DNA from: Mycobacterium fragae
Lineage (GTDB): Bacteria > Actinomycetota > Actinomycetes > Mycobacteriales > Mycobacteriaceae
Assembly: GCF_002102185.1 (NCBI RefSeq)
Contig: NZ_LQOW01000014.1
Location: forward strand, 62,001-126,000
Reading direction: 5' to 3'
Length of the DNA stretch: 64,000 nucleotides
Position 1 is the first letter of the stretch; each line of letters begins with the position of its first letter. Both the position numbers and the translations under genes were made by a program. Positions 1 to 8,422 of the stretch are shown piece by piece. The notes beneath the pieces are model-generated. The model did not search any database. It saw only the letters and a program-made list of their open reading frames with translations, and was not told the origin of the DNA.

Positions 1-25
1 CGGTGCGCAGGATCGAGATGGTCAT
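1..25 (-). CDS. 5' end of a downstream operon gene (partial)
   Basis: On the minus strand an ATG at 25-23 overlaps the TGA stop of the extradiol dioxygenase gene (24-22) in the ATGA arrangement typical of translationally coupled genes. Only eight codons (MTISILRT) lie inside the window, so no function can be assigned. It would belong to the same TetR-controlled leftward operon as the dioxygenase. Confidence 0.45.
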
Positions 26-1152
26 GAGGTGGCTACTTTCATCAGGCCGATCAGACGATGGATATCAAATTCGTTGCGGTGGCGAAGCGCGCTGATCATC
101 GAGCGCGCCTCGTGCGGTAGGACTTTGGGATTGGTGCCGAGGAAGTCCTTGCTGACGGGAGGCCCCCACTGCGCCAGGCCAGAGGCGGTGAACGGCGCCC
201 AGCCCGGCTCCAGCGTGCAATCGAACATGTCGCCGTCGCTGAAGTGCTCCACCAAGAAACCATCTGGGTCGCGCCAGTAGTCGAAGATCTGGCTGCCCTG
301 GATGTGGCGGCCGATCCCCCAAGACCGTTGGTAGCCACGGTCTTTCAGATACTCACCGCCTGCGGCTAGGGTGTCGAGGTCACAGACTTGATACGCCGAG
401 TGCACGTAGCGGTTGCTCGGCCCCAGCGCCATCGCGAGAGTGTGATGGTCGGCGGGAGTCTGGCCGCGGTCGCAGCGAATGAAACTCATCGTCGGCCCGC
501 GGTCGCGCTGACCGGGGAAGAACAGGAAGTCGCTGACGATCATCCCCAGGTGGTCCAAATACCAGTCCAGCGCTTCCCGATACTTCGTCGTCTGCAACAC
601 CACATGTCCGAGCCGTTGCACCCGCGCGGGCTCGCGAAGCGGGCGCTGCATGGCGTTGGCGCGGCGCAGCTCGTGTCCGAAGTTAAAGGTATGCGGCGTC
701 TGAGCCGGGAGAGCCTCGAGTTGGTGGGTGCCGGCAATGACACGGACCGGGATACCGCTCGGATCGACGAGATCGACCGTGATGCCGCCGATGGTCGCGG
801 GCAACGCCCGCGTAGGAGCACCGGTGGCCTTGGCCAGCCGCTGCACATCGGCCTCGTCGGCAGCCTTGAACGCCATGCCGACAAACTGCGACCGGGGACC
901 CCGGCGGATCAGAACGCACGGCGCACCCACGTCGGTGCCACGCAACTGCAGCTCATTGCCGGTGCGCAACACCGTCGTGAAGCCAAAGGCGTGGGCGAAC
1001 GCCTCGGCGCGAACCAGGTCCGGCTTCTGGAACTCCAGCCACGCGAGGTCGACGACCTTGATCAGCGGGTTTGCTGAGCGTCCCGGGTGTTCGCCCTTGC
1101 GGGCTCCCTGCTCGCTGTGCAGGTCATTGTGGGCGCCGACCGTGCCGGTCAT
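22..1152 (-). CDS. Type I extradiol (VOC-fold) ring-cleavage dioxygenase
   Basis: The 376-residue protein has two tandem vicinal-oxygen-chelate modules, as in 2,3-dihydroxybiphenyl/catechol 2,3-dioxygenases, which open catechol rings meta to the hydroxyls with Fe(II) and O2. Candidate metal ligands are His183 (in RLGHVVLQT), His236/237 (DHHTLAM) and Glu302 (FLVEHFSDGD), the usual His-His-Glu order with plausible spacing. I chose the ATG at 1152 because AAGGAG lies six bases upstream (1164-1159); an in-frame TTG at 1158 is the alternative. It reads away from the TetR gene under one of two mirrored operator cassettes. The C-terminal tail after Glu302 is longer than in BphC. The substrate is unknown; an aromatic or steroid/terpene-derived catechol is the inference. 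Confidence 0.82.
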   Translation of the reverse strand: MTGTVGAHNDLHSEQGARKGEHPGRSANPLIKVVDLAWLEFQKPDLVRAEAFAHAFGFTTVLRTGNELQLRGTDVGAPCVLIRRGPRSQFVGMAFKAADEADVQRLAKATGAPTRALPATIGGITVDLVDPSGIPVRVIAGTHQLEALPAQTPHTFNFGHELRRANAMQRPLREPARVQRLGHVVLQTTKYREALDWYLDHLGMIVSDFLFFPGQRDRGPTMSFIRCDRGQTPADHHTLAMALGPSNRYVHSAYQVCDLDTLAAGGEYLKDRGYQRSWGIGRHIQGSQIFDYWRDPDGFLVEHFSDGDMFDCTLEPGWAPFTASGLAQWGPPVSKDFLGTNPKVLPHEARSMISALRHRNEFDIHRLIGLMKVATS

Positions 1153-1162
1153 CTCCAACTCC

Positions 1163-1246
1163 TTATTTGACTGACGAAATCGTCACATACGATGCTATCC
1201 TCAGTCAAGGGTTTTTGACGAAATCCTCAAAAGTGACCGAGTCGGC
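1163..1246. promoter_or_regulatory. Left copy of a mirrored double-operator promoter cassette
   Basis: This 84-bp stretch matches, in inverted orientation, 2094-2176 with about eight differences. It holds two 14-mers of the same kind: TGACGAAATCGTCA at 1172-1185 (half-sites TGACGA/TCGTCA) and TGACGAAATCCTCA at 1216-1229, the latter inside the wider palindrome TTTTGACGAAATCCTCAAAA (1213-1232). They start 44 bp apart. A TTGACT -35-like element reads toward the dioxygenase, and TACGAT (1247-1252) could be the -10 for tetR. These are the likely binding sites of the TetR protein encoded next door. Confidence 0.75.
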
Positions 1247-1276
1247 TACGATGGGGCAGACCGGAAGGAGACCGAC

Positions 1277-1945
1277 GTGACAGCAGACCTGGCCCAAGGC
1301 GATACACCGAATCGTTTGGAGCGCCGCAAGCAGCGCACGCGCGCCGCGTTGATCCGGGCGGCGCAGGCATTCATCGCCTCAGGCAAGCTCAACGTGCCGA
1401 TCCTGGAGATCACCCAGGCCGCCGACGTCGGCATGGGGTCGTTTTATAACCACTTCGAGAGCAAGGAAGAACTGTTCGAGGCGGCCGTCGCCGAGGTGCT
1501 CGATGCCCACGGTGCACTGCTGGACCAGCTCACCGCGGACCTGGACGACCCGGCCGAGAAGTTCGCATGCAGCTTTCGGCTCACCGGCCGGTTCTTTCGG
1601 CGTCGCCCTGACGAGAGCAAGGTGCTGCTGGTAAACGGACTATCACTGATGTCCTCCGATCGCGGCCTGGCACCCCGCGCGTTGCGGGATATCACCGATG
1701 CCGTTGAGGCGGGCCGATTCCGCGTCGAGGACCCCCGCTTGGCTTTGGCCGTCGCCGGCGGTGCACTGATGGGTCTTGGCCAACTGCTGCACGACGAACA
1801 CTCGCGGGACGACGCGCTCGCCACCGATCAGGTGACCGCCAATGTGCTGCGATTGTTCGGGCTTCGCGCAAACGAGGCCGACAAAATCTGCCGACGGCCC
1901 CTCCCAGAGATCGATGGCCTGACGCGGCCCGACTCAGCCGCGTGA
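1277..1945 (+). CDS. TetR-family repressor of the dioxygenase/CoA-ligase island
   Basis: A 222-residue TetR/AcrR-type regulator. The N-terminal helix-turn-helix spans about residues 14-60 (KQRTRAALIRAA, then ITQAADVGMGSFYNHFESKEEL); the rest is a helical ligand-binding domain. The GTG start at 1277 is supported by AAGGAG at 1265-1270. The gene lies exactly between two mirrored operator cassettes, one facing the dioxygenase and one facing the acyl-CoA synthetase. The simplest reading is that it represses both outward operons and itself until a pathway intermediate, perhaps an acyl-CoA, binds. The ligand is not deducible from sequence. Confidence 0.88.
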   Translation: MTADLAQGDTPNRLERRKQRTRAALIRAAQAFIASGKLNVPILEITQAADVGMGSFYNHFESKEELFEAAVAEVLDAHGALLDQLTADLDDPAEKFACSFRLTGRFFRRRPDESKVLLVNGLSLMSSDRGLAPRALRDITDAVEAGRFRVEDPRLALAVAGGALMGLGQLLHDEHSRDDALATDQVTANVLRLFGLRANEADKICRRPLPEIDGLTRPDSAA

Positions 1946-2093
1946 AGTCGGAACCCCACGGCTTGACCGTGCGCCCGTGCGGGCGCAGCTCGGTCATCGA
2001 GTCTTCGCGGCCCCGGCGCCGCGCGTAAAGAACCCCTAGCCGATCCACACAAAGTCCGATGGCCTCGAGCACCATCCGCTCCACCACATTCTC

Positions 2094-2176
2094 GCCGATT
2101 CGGTCACTTTTGAGGATTTCGTCAAAAACGCTTGACTGAGCGTGCCGTCGTATGTGACGATTTCGTCAGTCAATAA
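2094..2176. promoter_or_regulatory. Right copy of the mirrored double-operator promoter cassette
   Basis: Inverted near-copy of 1163-1246. The same two operators occur as TGAGGATTTCGTCA (2111-2124) and TGACGATTTCGTCA (2155-2168), again starting 44 bp apart. TTGACT at 2132-2137 is a -35 candidate reading into the acyl-CoA synthetase gene; the -10 is not clear. The preceding stretch 1946-2093 shows no gene that I would support. Most differences between the two copies cluster between the operators, which suggests selection on the operators. Confidence 0.75.
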
Positions 2177-2188
2177 GAAAGGCATGAG

Positions 2189-4129
2189 ATGGGCGATGGG
2201 GTCGGCGCCTACCAGCGCACAGCACGACACCGTGAGGCAGGCGTCAACGCCGACCTGATGTGGCCGCGCTATGTCAGCCCCGCCGACATACGCGCGATCG
2301 AAGAGGTTCCGCTCGCCGAGCGCGGTCTGCCGGTCTCGACCTATGAGATGCTGGTCCGCGCGGCCAGCTGCTGGCCTGACCGAATCGCCGTGAGCGTGCT
2401 ACCCGACGGCGAACGCTGGCAACGGCCGGCGCAGCGCACGTTCGCGCAACTTCTCGGCGATGTCCACAAGACGGCGAACATGCTGCGCGACTTAGGCATA
2501 CAGCGTGACAGCGCCGTCGCCCTGATCGCGCCCAACTGCGACGAGCTGATCACCGCCACGCTGGCGGCCCAGCTCGCCGGCATCGCCGCACCCATCAACG
2601 GCGCGCTGTCGGCCGAGCACATCAGCCAACTGGTGCACCGCTCCAACGCGCGTGTCCTGATCACCGCGGCTCCGGAATTGGATCCGACCGGATGGCAGAT
2701 CGCGTCCAGCTTGGTCGAGACCGGAGTGGTCGATACAGTCCTGTTGCTGCGTCCGACCGGTGCTGACGCAAATGACAACGGTGCCCCGAAGCTGCCGGGC
2801 GCGGTCGTCGGTTACTTCGCGTTGCTCGCCGAGAAGCACGATGCTGCAAAGTTTTCCGGCCAACCACCCGAGTCAGGTGATCTGGCCGCGTTGTTTCACA
2901 CTGGCGGCACCACGGGTGCCCCCAAGCTGGCTGCCCACACCCACGCTAACGAGGTGACCGACGCGTGGATGATTGCCGCTAACTCATTGCTCGACGAGGA
3001 CTCGGTGGTGTTCGCGGGGCTGCCGTTGTTTCACGTCAATGCGCTCGTGGTCACCACCCTGGCACCGCTGCTGCGCGGACAGCACCTGGTCTGGGCCGGG
3101 CCGCTGGGCTACCGCGACATGGCGCTGTACCGCAACTTCTGGAAAATTGTTGAACGCTATCGTATTTCGACGATGAGCGCAGTGCCAACCGTGTACTCGG
3201 TGCTGGCCCAATGGCCCGTCGACGCCGACATCTCCAGCATGCGGCTAGCCATTGTCGGGGCGTCGGCGCTACCGGACGCCGTGCGCAAGGGCTTCGAATC
3301 ACACACCGGCATCAGCCTCGTCGAGGGCTACGGGTTGACCGAGGCGACGTGTGCCAGCGTGCGCAGCTTTCCCGACCACCCCCGTCCCGGCTCGGTCGGC
3401 CAACGCCTGCCCTACCAGCAGCTAAAAGCGGTTCGTATCGACGACGATGGCACGCGGCATGACCTGCCGCGCGGTAGGGTCGGCAATTTGGTCATCAGCG
3501 GGCCGACGGTGTTCCCGGGTTATGTCATCGGCCATGACACAGGCGGCTATGCGCTGGACGGCAAAGGAAAGTTGGTCGACGGCTGGTTGGACACCGGTGA
3601 CCTGGCGTGGATCGACGATGACGATTTTGTACATCTAACCGGCCGCGCAAAAGATCTCATCATCCGCGGCGGCCACAACATCGACCCGGCTATGATCGAA
3701 GATGTATTGCTCGCGCATCCCGATGTGACGGATGCCGCGGCCGTCGGCCGGCCTGACGCGCACGCCGGCGAGGTGCCTGTCGCGTACGTGACGCTGCGTG
3801 CGGGCTCCACGGTCAGCGGTGACGAGTTGCGACGGTGGGCCGCCGAGCTGGTCCTCGAACCTGCGGCGGCGCCGAAGTCCGTCAGCGTCATCGACACCAT
3901 CCCGATGACCGCAGTAGGCAAAACGTACAAGCTGCCGCTGCGGGCCGACGCCACACGCGTCGAGATTCAGGCCGCCCTTGCCGATCGCCCAGGGATTCAC
4001 GAGGTCGATGCGACGGTCGACGACGGCACCGTTGGCGTCACCGTCAGCTTGGGCCCGTCTGCCGATGTGGAATCGGTGCGCGCCATGCTCGACCGCTACG
4101 CCATCGCCTACGACATCAAGGTGCGATGA
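2189..4129 (+). CDS. Acyl-CoA synthetase / AMP-dependent CoA ligase (FadD-like)
   Basis: A 646-residue ANL-superfamily enzyme that activates a carboxylic acid as acyl-AMP and transfers it to CoA. The P-loop HTGGTTGAPK lies at about 237-246, the adenine-site motif GYGLTEAT near 385, DTGDLAWID and the hinge region GRAKDLIIRGG near 470-490, and the catalytic Lys in AVGKTYK at about 577. The first roughly 23 residues look unconserved, so an alternative ATG at 2258 (MWPRYVSP) is possible. About 50 residues after the Lys are an extra tail. It overlaps the next gene by 4 nt (ATGA) and follows an operator cassette shared with the ring-cleavage dioxygenase, so it probably activates a ring-opening or side-chain acid. 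Confidence 0.87.
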   Translation: MGDGVGAYQRTARHREAGVNADLMWPRYVSPADIRAIEEVPLAERGLPVSTYEMLVRAASCWPDRIAVSVLPDGERWQRPAQRTFAQLLGDVHKTANMLRDLGIQRDSAVALIAPNCDELITATLAAQLAGIAAPINGALSAEHISQLVHRSNARVLITAAPELDPTGWQIASSLVETGVVDTVLLLRPTGADANDNGAPKLPGAVVGYFALLAEKHDAAKFSGQPPESGDLAALFHTGGTTGAPKLAAHTHANEVTDAWMIAANSLLDEDSVVFAGLPLFHVNALVVTTLAPLLRGQHLVWAGPLGYRDMALYRNFWKIVERYRISTMSAVPTVYSVLAQWPVDADISSMRLAIVGASALPDAVRKGFESHTGISLVEGYGLTEATCASVRSFPDHPRPGSVGQRLPYQQLKAVRIDDDGTRHDLPRGRVGNLVISGPTVFPGYVIGHDTGGYALDGKGKLVDGWLDTGDLAWIDDDDFVHLTGRAKDLIIRGGHNIDPAMIEDVLLAHPDVTDAAAVGRPDAHAGEVPVAYVTLRAGSTVSGDELRRWAAELVLEPAAAPKSVSVIDTIPMTAVGKTYKLPLRADATRVEIQAALADRPGIHEVDATVDDGTVGVTVSLGPSADVESVRAMLDRYAIAYDIKVR

Positions 4130-4896
4130 TGGCCGATTTGTCGTCGTCCCTTAGCTCGCTAGTGCGTACCGGCCTCGAGACCTATCTGCGGGTCTATCAC
4201 CGCCACGATATTTATCTCGACGGCGATATGCCCGAACCGGCGCTGCTGGTCGGCAATCACGGGTTCGGCGGACTGGTCGATCTCAATGTCTTGGTGATGT
4301 TCGCCGTGCAGCGCGCCGTCGGGTTCAAGCGGCCCACCACGGCATTGGTTCACCAGGTCGCATGGAAGGTCGGTGCCGGCAAGATCGCCGAAGCGATGGG
4401 TGGGCAGCCGGCTTCGTGTGAGTCAGCCGAAAAAGCGTTCGCCGCCGGAAACAACGTGCTGGTCTTCCCGGGCGGTGACGTGGACGCGGCGAAAGCATGG
4501 GCAGATAGAAACCGGGTGAGCTTTCACGGACGCTACGGATTCGCCCGCTTGGCCGTCGAAAACGACGTACCGATCGTCCCGATCGTCACCGCCGGTGCCG
4601 GTGAATCGCTGTTTGTGATCTCCGACGGCCGTCGCCTTGCCCGGGCGTTGCAATTACCTCGTTTCTTGCGGGTCAAGGCGCTGCCAGTAAGTGTGTCGAT
4701 GCCCTGGGGCCTCAATGTCGGCATCGTCGGCATGCTGCCCTACGTCCCGCTCCCGACGAAGCTACAGACCGCCGTGCTGCCGGCCATGTATCCCGACCCG
4801 GATGAATCTGCCGAGAAGTTCGCTCGCCGCGTCGAAACGGCGATGCAAACGCGCCTGGACGAACTCGTCATTGATCGCACGCCCGTTCTGGGCTGA
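4126..4896 (+). CDS. PlsC-like acyltransferase
   Basis: A 256-residue member of the lysophospholipid/glycerol acyltransferase fold. The region VGNHGFGGLVDL near residue 40 corresponds to the catalytic NHx4D motif (His plus Asp), and VFPGGDVDAAK near 113 to the acceptor-binding FPEG block. It probably moves an acyl chain from acyl-CoA to a glycerol-type or lipid hydroxyl at the membrane. The ATG at 4126 overlaps the CoA-ligase stop; ATG 4129 is equally possible. Being coupled to a CoA ligase and a P450 suggests a lipid-modification or storage role, but the acceptor is unknown. Confidence 0.78.
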   Translation: MMADLSSSLSSLVRTGLETYLRVYHRHDIYLDGDMPEPALLVGNHGFGGLVDLNVLVMFAVQRAVGFKRPTTALVHQVAWKVGAGKIAEAMGGQPASCESAEKAFAAGNNVLVFPGGDVDAAKAWADRNRVSFHGRYGFARLAVENDVPIVPIVTAGAGESLFVISDGRRLARALQLPRFLRVKALPVSVSMPWGLNVGIVGMLPYVPLPTKLQTAVLPAMYPDPDESAEKFARRVETAMQTRLDELVIDRTPVLG

Positions 4897-4908
4897 AGGA
4901 GAGAACCG

Positions 4909-6098
4909 ATGCGTCGCGGACGGACCGGTGTCCCGGTCTACAAGCCAGACATCTACTCCGTCGATGCCATCGTCGATCCTTATCCGCATTACCAACGGCT
5001 GCGAGACCTAGGTCCGGTGGTGTGGTTGCCCAAACACAAGGTCTACGCGCTGCCCCGCTACGCCGAGTGCAAGGCGGTGTTGCGCGATGACAAGACCTTC
5101 CTGTCCGGAAAGGGAGTCGCGCTCAATCCAATCAGCAACCGGCTGTCCCGGGGCACAACACTCAACAGCGATGGAATCGAACACGATCAGCGACGCAAGT
5201 TGCTCGCGCATCGCATGTTGCCACGCGCGCTGCGTACGATCAGCGACAGCGTGGATGCGACGGCCGCCACCGTTGTCGAAGCCGCGCTGCACAAAGGTGA
5301 AATCGATGGTGTCAGCGAGCTCGCGGCGGCCCTGCCGCTGGGAGTAGTCCCCGACCTCATCGGTTGGCCCCGAAACGAACGCGACCATCTCATCGACTGG
5401 GGCGGGGCCACTTTCGACGTCCTCGGCCCGCTCAACTGGCAAGGGATCAAGGCAACGCCCCGCGCGTTGAGGATGCTGAGCTTTGCGCGGCGCGTCGTAC
5501 GCGAGCGCAGTTTTCTCAACGACAGCATGGCACATGAACTGATGACCGCCGCCGACCAAGGGAAGCTGTCGTCGGCGGAATGCCCGCCGCTGATAGTCGA
5601 CTATCTCGCGCCCTCGATAGACACCACCATGAGTGCCATCTCAAATGCGTTGTATCTGTTCGCGTGCCACCCTGAGCAGTGGCAGCTACTCAAAGACGAA
5701 CGGGCGCGCATGGGTAACGCGATCAATGAAGTGATCCGCTACGAGCCGCCACTGCGCGCATTCACGCGCTTTGCGGCCAGGAGACTGAAATCGACGGCGT
5801 GAGAATCCCTTCGGGTTCGCGCGTCCTTGTCATGTACGCGTCGGCCAACCGCGACGAACGCGAGTGGGAGGAACCGGATGTCTTCGATATCCGCCGTGAC
5901 GCCGGCCGTCACATCGGCTTCGGGCAGGGCGCGCACGCGTGCGCCGGTCAGAGTTTGGCGCGCTTGGAAATGACCGCGATGCTCAACGCGCTGCTCGAAA
6001 GAGTCGACCGTATTGAAGTCACCGGCGCGCCCGTCTGGGCAATCAACAACATCATCCACCGCCATGAACACCTGCCCCTCAAGCTGGTTCCCGCATAG
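4909..6098 (+). pseudogene. Cytochrome P450, broken by a single-base frameshift
   Basis: Together the two frames encode an almost full-length P450 of about 396 residues. The upstream frame (from ATG 4909, with AAGGAG just before it) carries the I-helix-like PSIDTTMSA and the K-helix ExxR in NEVIRYEPP, then stops at 5802. The second frame resumes with ETEIDGVRIPSG and holds the heme-thiolate loop HIGFGQGAHACAGQ with its cysteine. Reading through requires one extra base at about 5779-5781, so one base is missing relative to a functional gene. It is either a true inactivating deletion or a sequencing error. The gene ends the CoA-ligase/acyltransferase operon and would have hydroxylated the same class of substrate. 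Confidence 0.8.
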
Positions 6099-6141
6099 CC
6101 ATCAGCCGGCGGTGAGGTCGAGGGCGATGGCAAGAGGCCGC

Positions 6142-6374
6142 TCATTCGAGGCCGAACAACGCATTGAGATCGCGGTCGGTGTCGTCGAAATGATCCTCGT
6201 CGTAGTGGAGGCGGCCAGCTAGACCACCGAAGACTATGTCGCTGCGCATATGTGGGACGAGGTCAGCGACAGGTTTGGCCCGCGCGGGCGATCGTGATCG
6301 TCTCGCCATTCTCGACGCGCGCGAGCAAGTGCGACAGGTGGGTCTTCGCATCGTGGATGTTGATCGTCGGCATC
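6142..6374 (-). pseudogene. Remnant Phd/VapB-type antitoxin, frameshifted
   Basis: Starting at ATG 6374 the minus strand reads MPTINIHDAKTHLSHLLARV, a typical Phd/YefM-type antitoxin N-terminus, then ENGETITIARAG. One extra C around 6277-6282 breaks the frame. The neighbouring frame continues with KPVADLVPH and an antitoxin-like tail ending LNALFGLE at 6142. The stop overlaps an ATG (6145) in ATGA style, where a PIN-domain toxin would normally begin, but only a few toxin-like codons follow before the P450 end. I see a dead toxin-antitoxin locus that has lost its toxin. Confidence 0.65.
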
Positions 6375-6397
6375 CGACCAACATACTGGACTTAGTC

Positions 6398-6410
6398 TAG
6401 TCGGACTAGG
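6398..6410. promoter_or_regulatory. Perfect palindrome upstream of the antitoxin remnant
   Basis: CTAGTC-G-GACTAG is a perfect 6+1+6 palindrome 24 bp upstream of the antitoxin start and immediately after the amidohydrolase stop. Antitoxins of this type autoregulate through such palindromes, so it is the probable old operator. Confidence 0.5.
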
Positions 6411-6412
6411 CA

Positions 6413-7771
6413 TTACCTTGGTGGTTGCGACGTCGCATAGCCCGCATTGCCCACAACCGCATTCAGCTCGCGAACAAGCCGTTCGCCCGATTCCAATAGC
6501 TTGCTCTTTACTTCGTCGACGTCTACGTCGATCAGCGCATGGTCACGTTTGCGCCATCGACCTGCGACCATCACCGCTTCGATGTTGGCAAGGCCGGCGT
6601 GCAGCGCGGCGGCGATTGGATCGTGTGCGGGCCAAAGGTTCAGCGCGGTGGCGTCGATGACGACCAGGTCAGCCTGCATGCCTGGCTCGAGGCGGCCGAC
6701 CGTATCGGCCAGGCCGAGCGCGCGCGCTCCCTCGACCGTCGCCCACGACAGCGCCTGCTTACTGGTGACCGACGCCGTTGGGGACATCATGTCCGTCGCT
6801 TGTCGGTGTTGCTGGTGGTCGAGACCGCGCTGATGGGCCAGCGCGATCCGTGCTGCAGTAAGGATTTCGCCAGATACCGCGGTCTCGGTGTCGGTGCCCA
6901 ATGATGGTGCCGCGCCACGGCGCAGCAGTTGTCCGGTGATCGGCGTGCAATGGCCGTGGCCGAGTTCGTTTTCCGGCGTGGTCGTAAAGCTGACGCCAGA
7001 CTCGACCAGTGTCGTGACCCAATCGCCTGTCAGGCCGGCGCCGTGCACGATGTTGGTGCGCGGCCCGAACAGCCCAGCGCGGTGTACGGCTTCCCAAGCA
7101 GGGGCCGGCTCACCGCCGCTTTGGTGCATCGAGGCGACGAGGTCGCGCTCGTCGGCGGCACGCAAATCTGCCACCGCCACATCGGGAGTCGAGTGTTGCG
7201 GCCCGGCGATCGCCATCCCGATGGTGATCAACTCGTGCGCCCGAACCGGCCCGTCAAGCAATCGGTCGATCTCGGCCAGCGGATGAGGGGCATCGGGAGC
7301 CCGACCCGGCGTGCTGTGCAAGAAGACGGCGCGTATGCCGGACTTCTGCAACCCTTCGACGGCGGCGTCGGTGTGCTCGGGTGTGGGATTGTTATGACAC
7401 CAATCACCGAGCGTGGTAGTACCGCAGTTGATTTGGTTCAGCGCCCCAGCAAGATTGCCGATGTAGATGTCGGCCGGGTTGCAATGCTGGGCGACGATAC
7501 CGTGCATTCTGTGCAGGTATTCCAGCAGCGTCCAGTCGGCGCCCGCGAGACGCAGGACGCTCTGCCAGGTATGCAGGTGTGCATTGATCAGCCCGGGAAT
7601 GATGATGCGCCCCGACAAATCGACGGTTTCGGTCTCGGGCCAGTCGATGTGCTCAGCGATTTCGACGATGCGGTCGCCCTCGACGAGGATATCGATGCCT
7701 TCGGCGTCGGGCCTGCCCGGTGACATGGTGATCACCTGCGCGCCACGGAGCAACGTGCGAATCACGGGCAA
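6413..7771 (-). CDS. Amidohydrolase of the TrzN/AtzA (chlorohydrolase/deaminase) type
   Basis: A 452-residue amidohydrolase-superfamily protein. The N-terminal beta-sandwich strand (LLRGAQVITMSPG) leads into the TIM barrel with the metal-binding HxH in INAHLHTW near residue 64. A further His lies in MHQSGGE, and the terminal Asp is in LGTDTETAVSG near 293; it closes with the sandwich strand PGMQADLVVID. Family members hydrolytically deaminate or dechlorinate heterocycles (8-oxoguanine, S-adenosylhomocysteine, triazines); the exact substrate cannot be read. The GTG start at 7771 lies six bases after the stop of the upstream flavin-fold gene, so both form one leftward operon. Confidence 0.85.
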   Translation of the reverse strand: MPVIRTLLRGAQVITMSPGRPDAEGIDILVEGDRIVEIAEHIDWPETETVDLSGRIIIPGLINAHLHTWQSVLRLAGADWTLLEYLHRMHGIVAQHCNPADIYIGNLAGALNQINCGTTTLGDWCHNNPTPEHTDAAVEGLQKSGIRAVFLHSTPGRAPDAPHPLAEIDRLLDGPVRAHELITIGMAIAGPQHSTPDVAVADLRAADERDLVASMHQSGGEPAPAWEAVHRAGLFGPRTNIVHGAGLTGDWVTTLVESGVSFTTTPENELGHGHCTPITGQLLRRGAAPSLGTDTETAVSGEILTAARIALAHQRGLDHQQHRQATDMMSPTASVTSKQALSWATVEGARALGLADTVGRLEPGMQADLVVIDATALNLWPAHDPIAAALHAGLANIEAVMVAGRWRKRDHALIDVDVDEVKSKLLESGERLVRELNAVVGNAGYATSQPPR

Positions 7772-7777
7772 GCCGCC

Positions 7778-8353
7778 TCAAGCCGGGTCAGACGCGTCCC
7801 ATGGGACAGTGCCTGAAATCCAATGGGTAATCTGCTCTTCCTGATCATTGCGGTACAAGTGGCGCGGCGGTTGCGCGAACGTCGCGTAGGGCCGACAGCG
7901 AACGACCACGCGGTCCTCCGTCTCGGCCATCGCCTCGATAAGCGGGCGGCCTTCATCGGGTAGCGGCTGGCCCGACATCCGTCCGGCGACCGCCGTCATC
8001 ACATCCACTACCAGATCGCGGTCGCGCTCGATCACTGCGTCGGCGTACACCTGCAGATAGGCGAATGGCCAACGTTCGTCGAGCACGCACAAGCTCACCT
8101 TGCCGTCTCGAGCGATTACCCGAGCCTTGCCGCGTCCTGCCATGGTGGACACCAGCAACTCGTCATCGTCGTTGGGGATGTAGTACACGATCGACATGGC
8201 GGGGCCATCGTTTTTGCGCCGGTAGCCGAACACGCACGTGCGATGTGTGCGGACAAATTCGCGCCGCTCCGAAGGGAGCATGTCGCGATCTGTGGGAGCC
8301 GTGAATGGCTCCGTGGCAAGTGGTAACAGCATGAGGCAGCGTCCTGTCTGCAT
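7778..8353 (-). CDS. Pyridoxamine-5'-phosphate-oxidase-fold (FDOR-type) flavin/F420 protein
   Basis: A 191-residue split-barrel protein. The core is FGYRRKNDGPAMSIVYYIPND followed by LLVSTMAGRGKARVIARDGKVSLCVLDE, typical of mycobacterial enzymes that bind FMN or F420 and reduce small organic substrates. The start at 8353 gives an unconserved N-terminal extension; ATG 8332 (MLLPLATEP) is an alternative. It is divergent from a TetR gene 69 bp away and co-directional with the amidohydrolase, suggesting a TetR-controlled detoxification or salvage pair. Confidence 0.78.
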   Translation of the reverse strand: MQTGRCLMLLPLATEPFTAPTDRDMLPSERREFVRTHRTCVFGYRRKNDGPAMSIVYYIPNDDDELLVSTMAGRGKARVIARDGKVSLCVLDERWPFAYLQVYADAVIERDRDLVVDVMTAVAGRMSGQPLPDEGRPLIEAMAETEDRVVVRCRPYATFAQPPRHLYRNDQEEQITHWISGTVPWDASDPA

Positions 8354-8385
8354 AGGCGGAGATATAATGGCTACAGTGTTGCCGA

Positions 8386-8416
8386 TATTGCGCCCGTTGT
8401 CAAGAGCCGCAATACT
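8386..8416 (+). promoter_or_regulatory. Leaderless tetR promoter with inverted repeat
   Basis: TTGCGC (8388-8393), a 17-bp spacer and AATACT (8411-8416) place a transcription start at or next to the GTG at 8423. The arms TATTGCG (8386-8392) and CGCAATA (8408-8414) form a perfect 7-bp inverted repeat covering both promoter elements, a likely autoregulatory operator. Confidence 0.55.
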
Positions 8417-8422
8417 GGGCCC

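Noticed and set aside
1692-2087. Minus-strand open frame overlapping the first TetR gene and the following gap
   Set aside because: It lies mostly antisense to a clear TetR gene, has low-complexity arginine-rich sequence and no family pattern.
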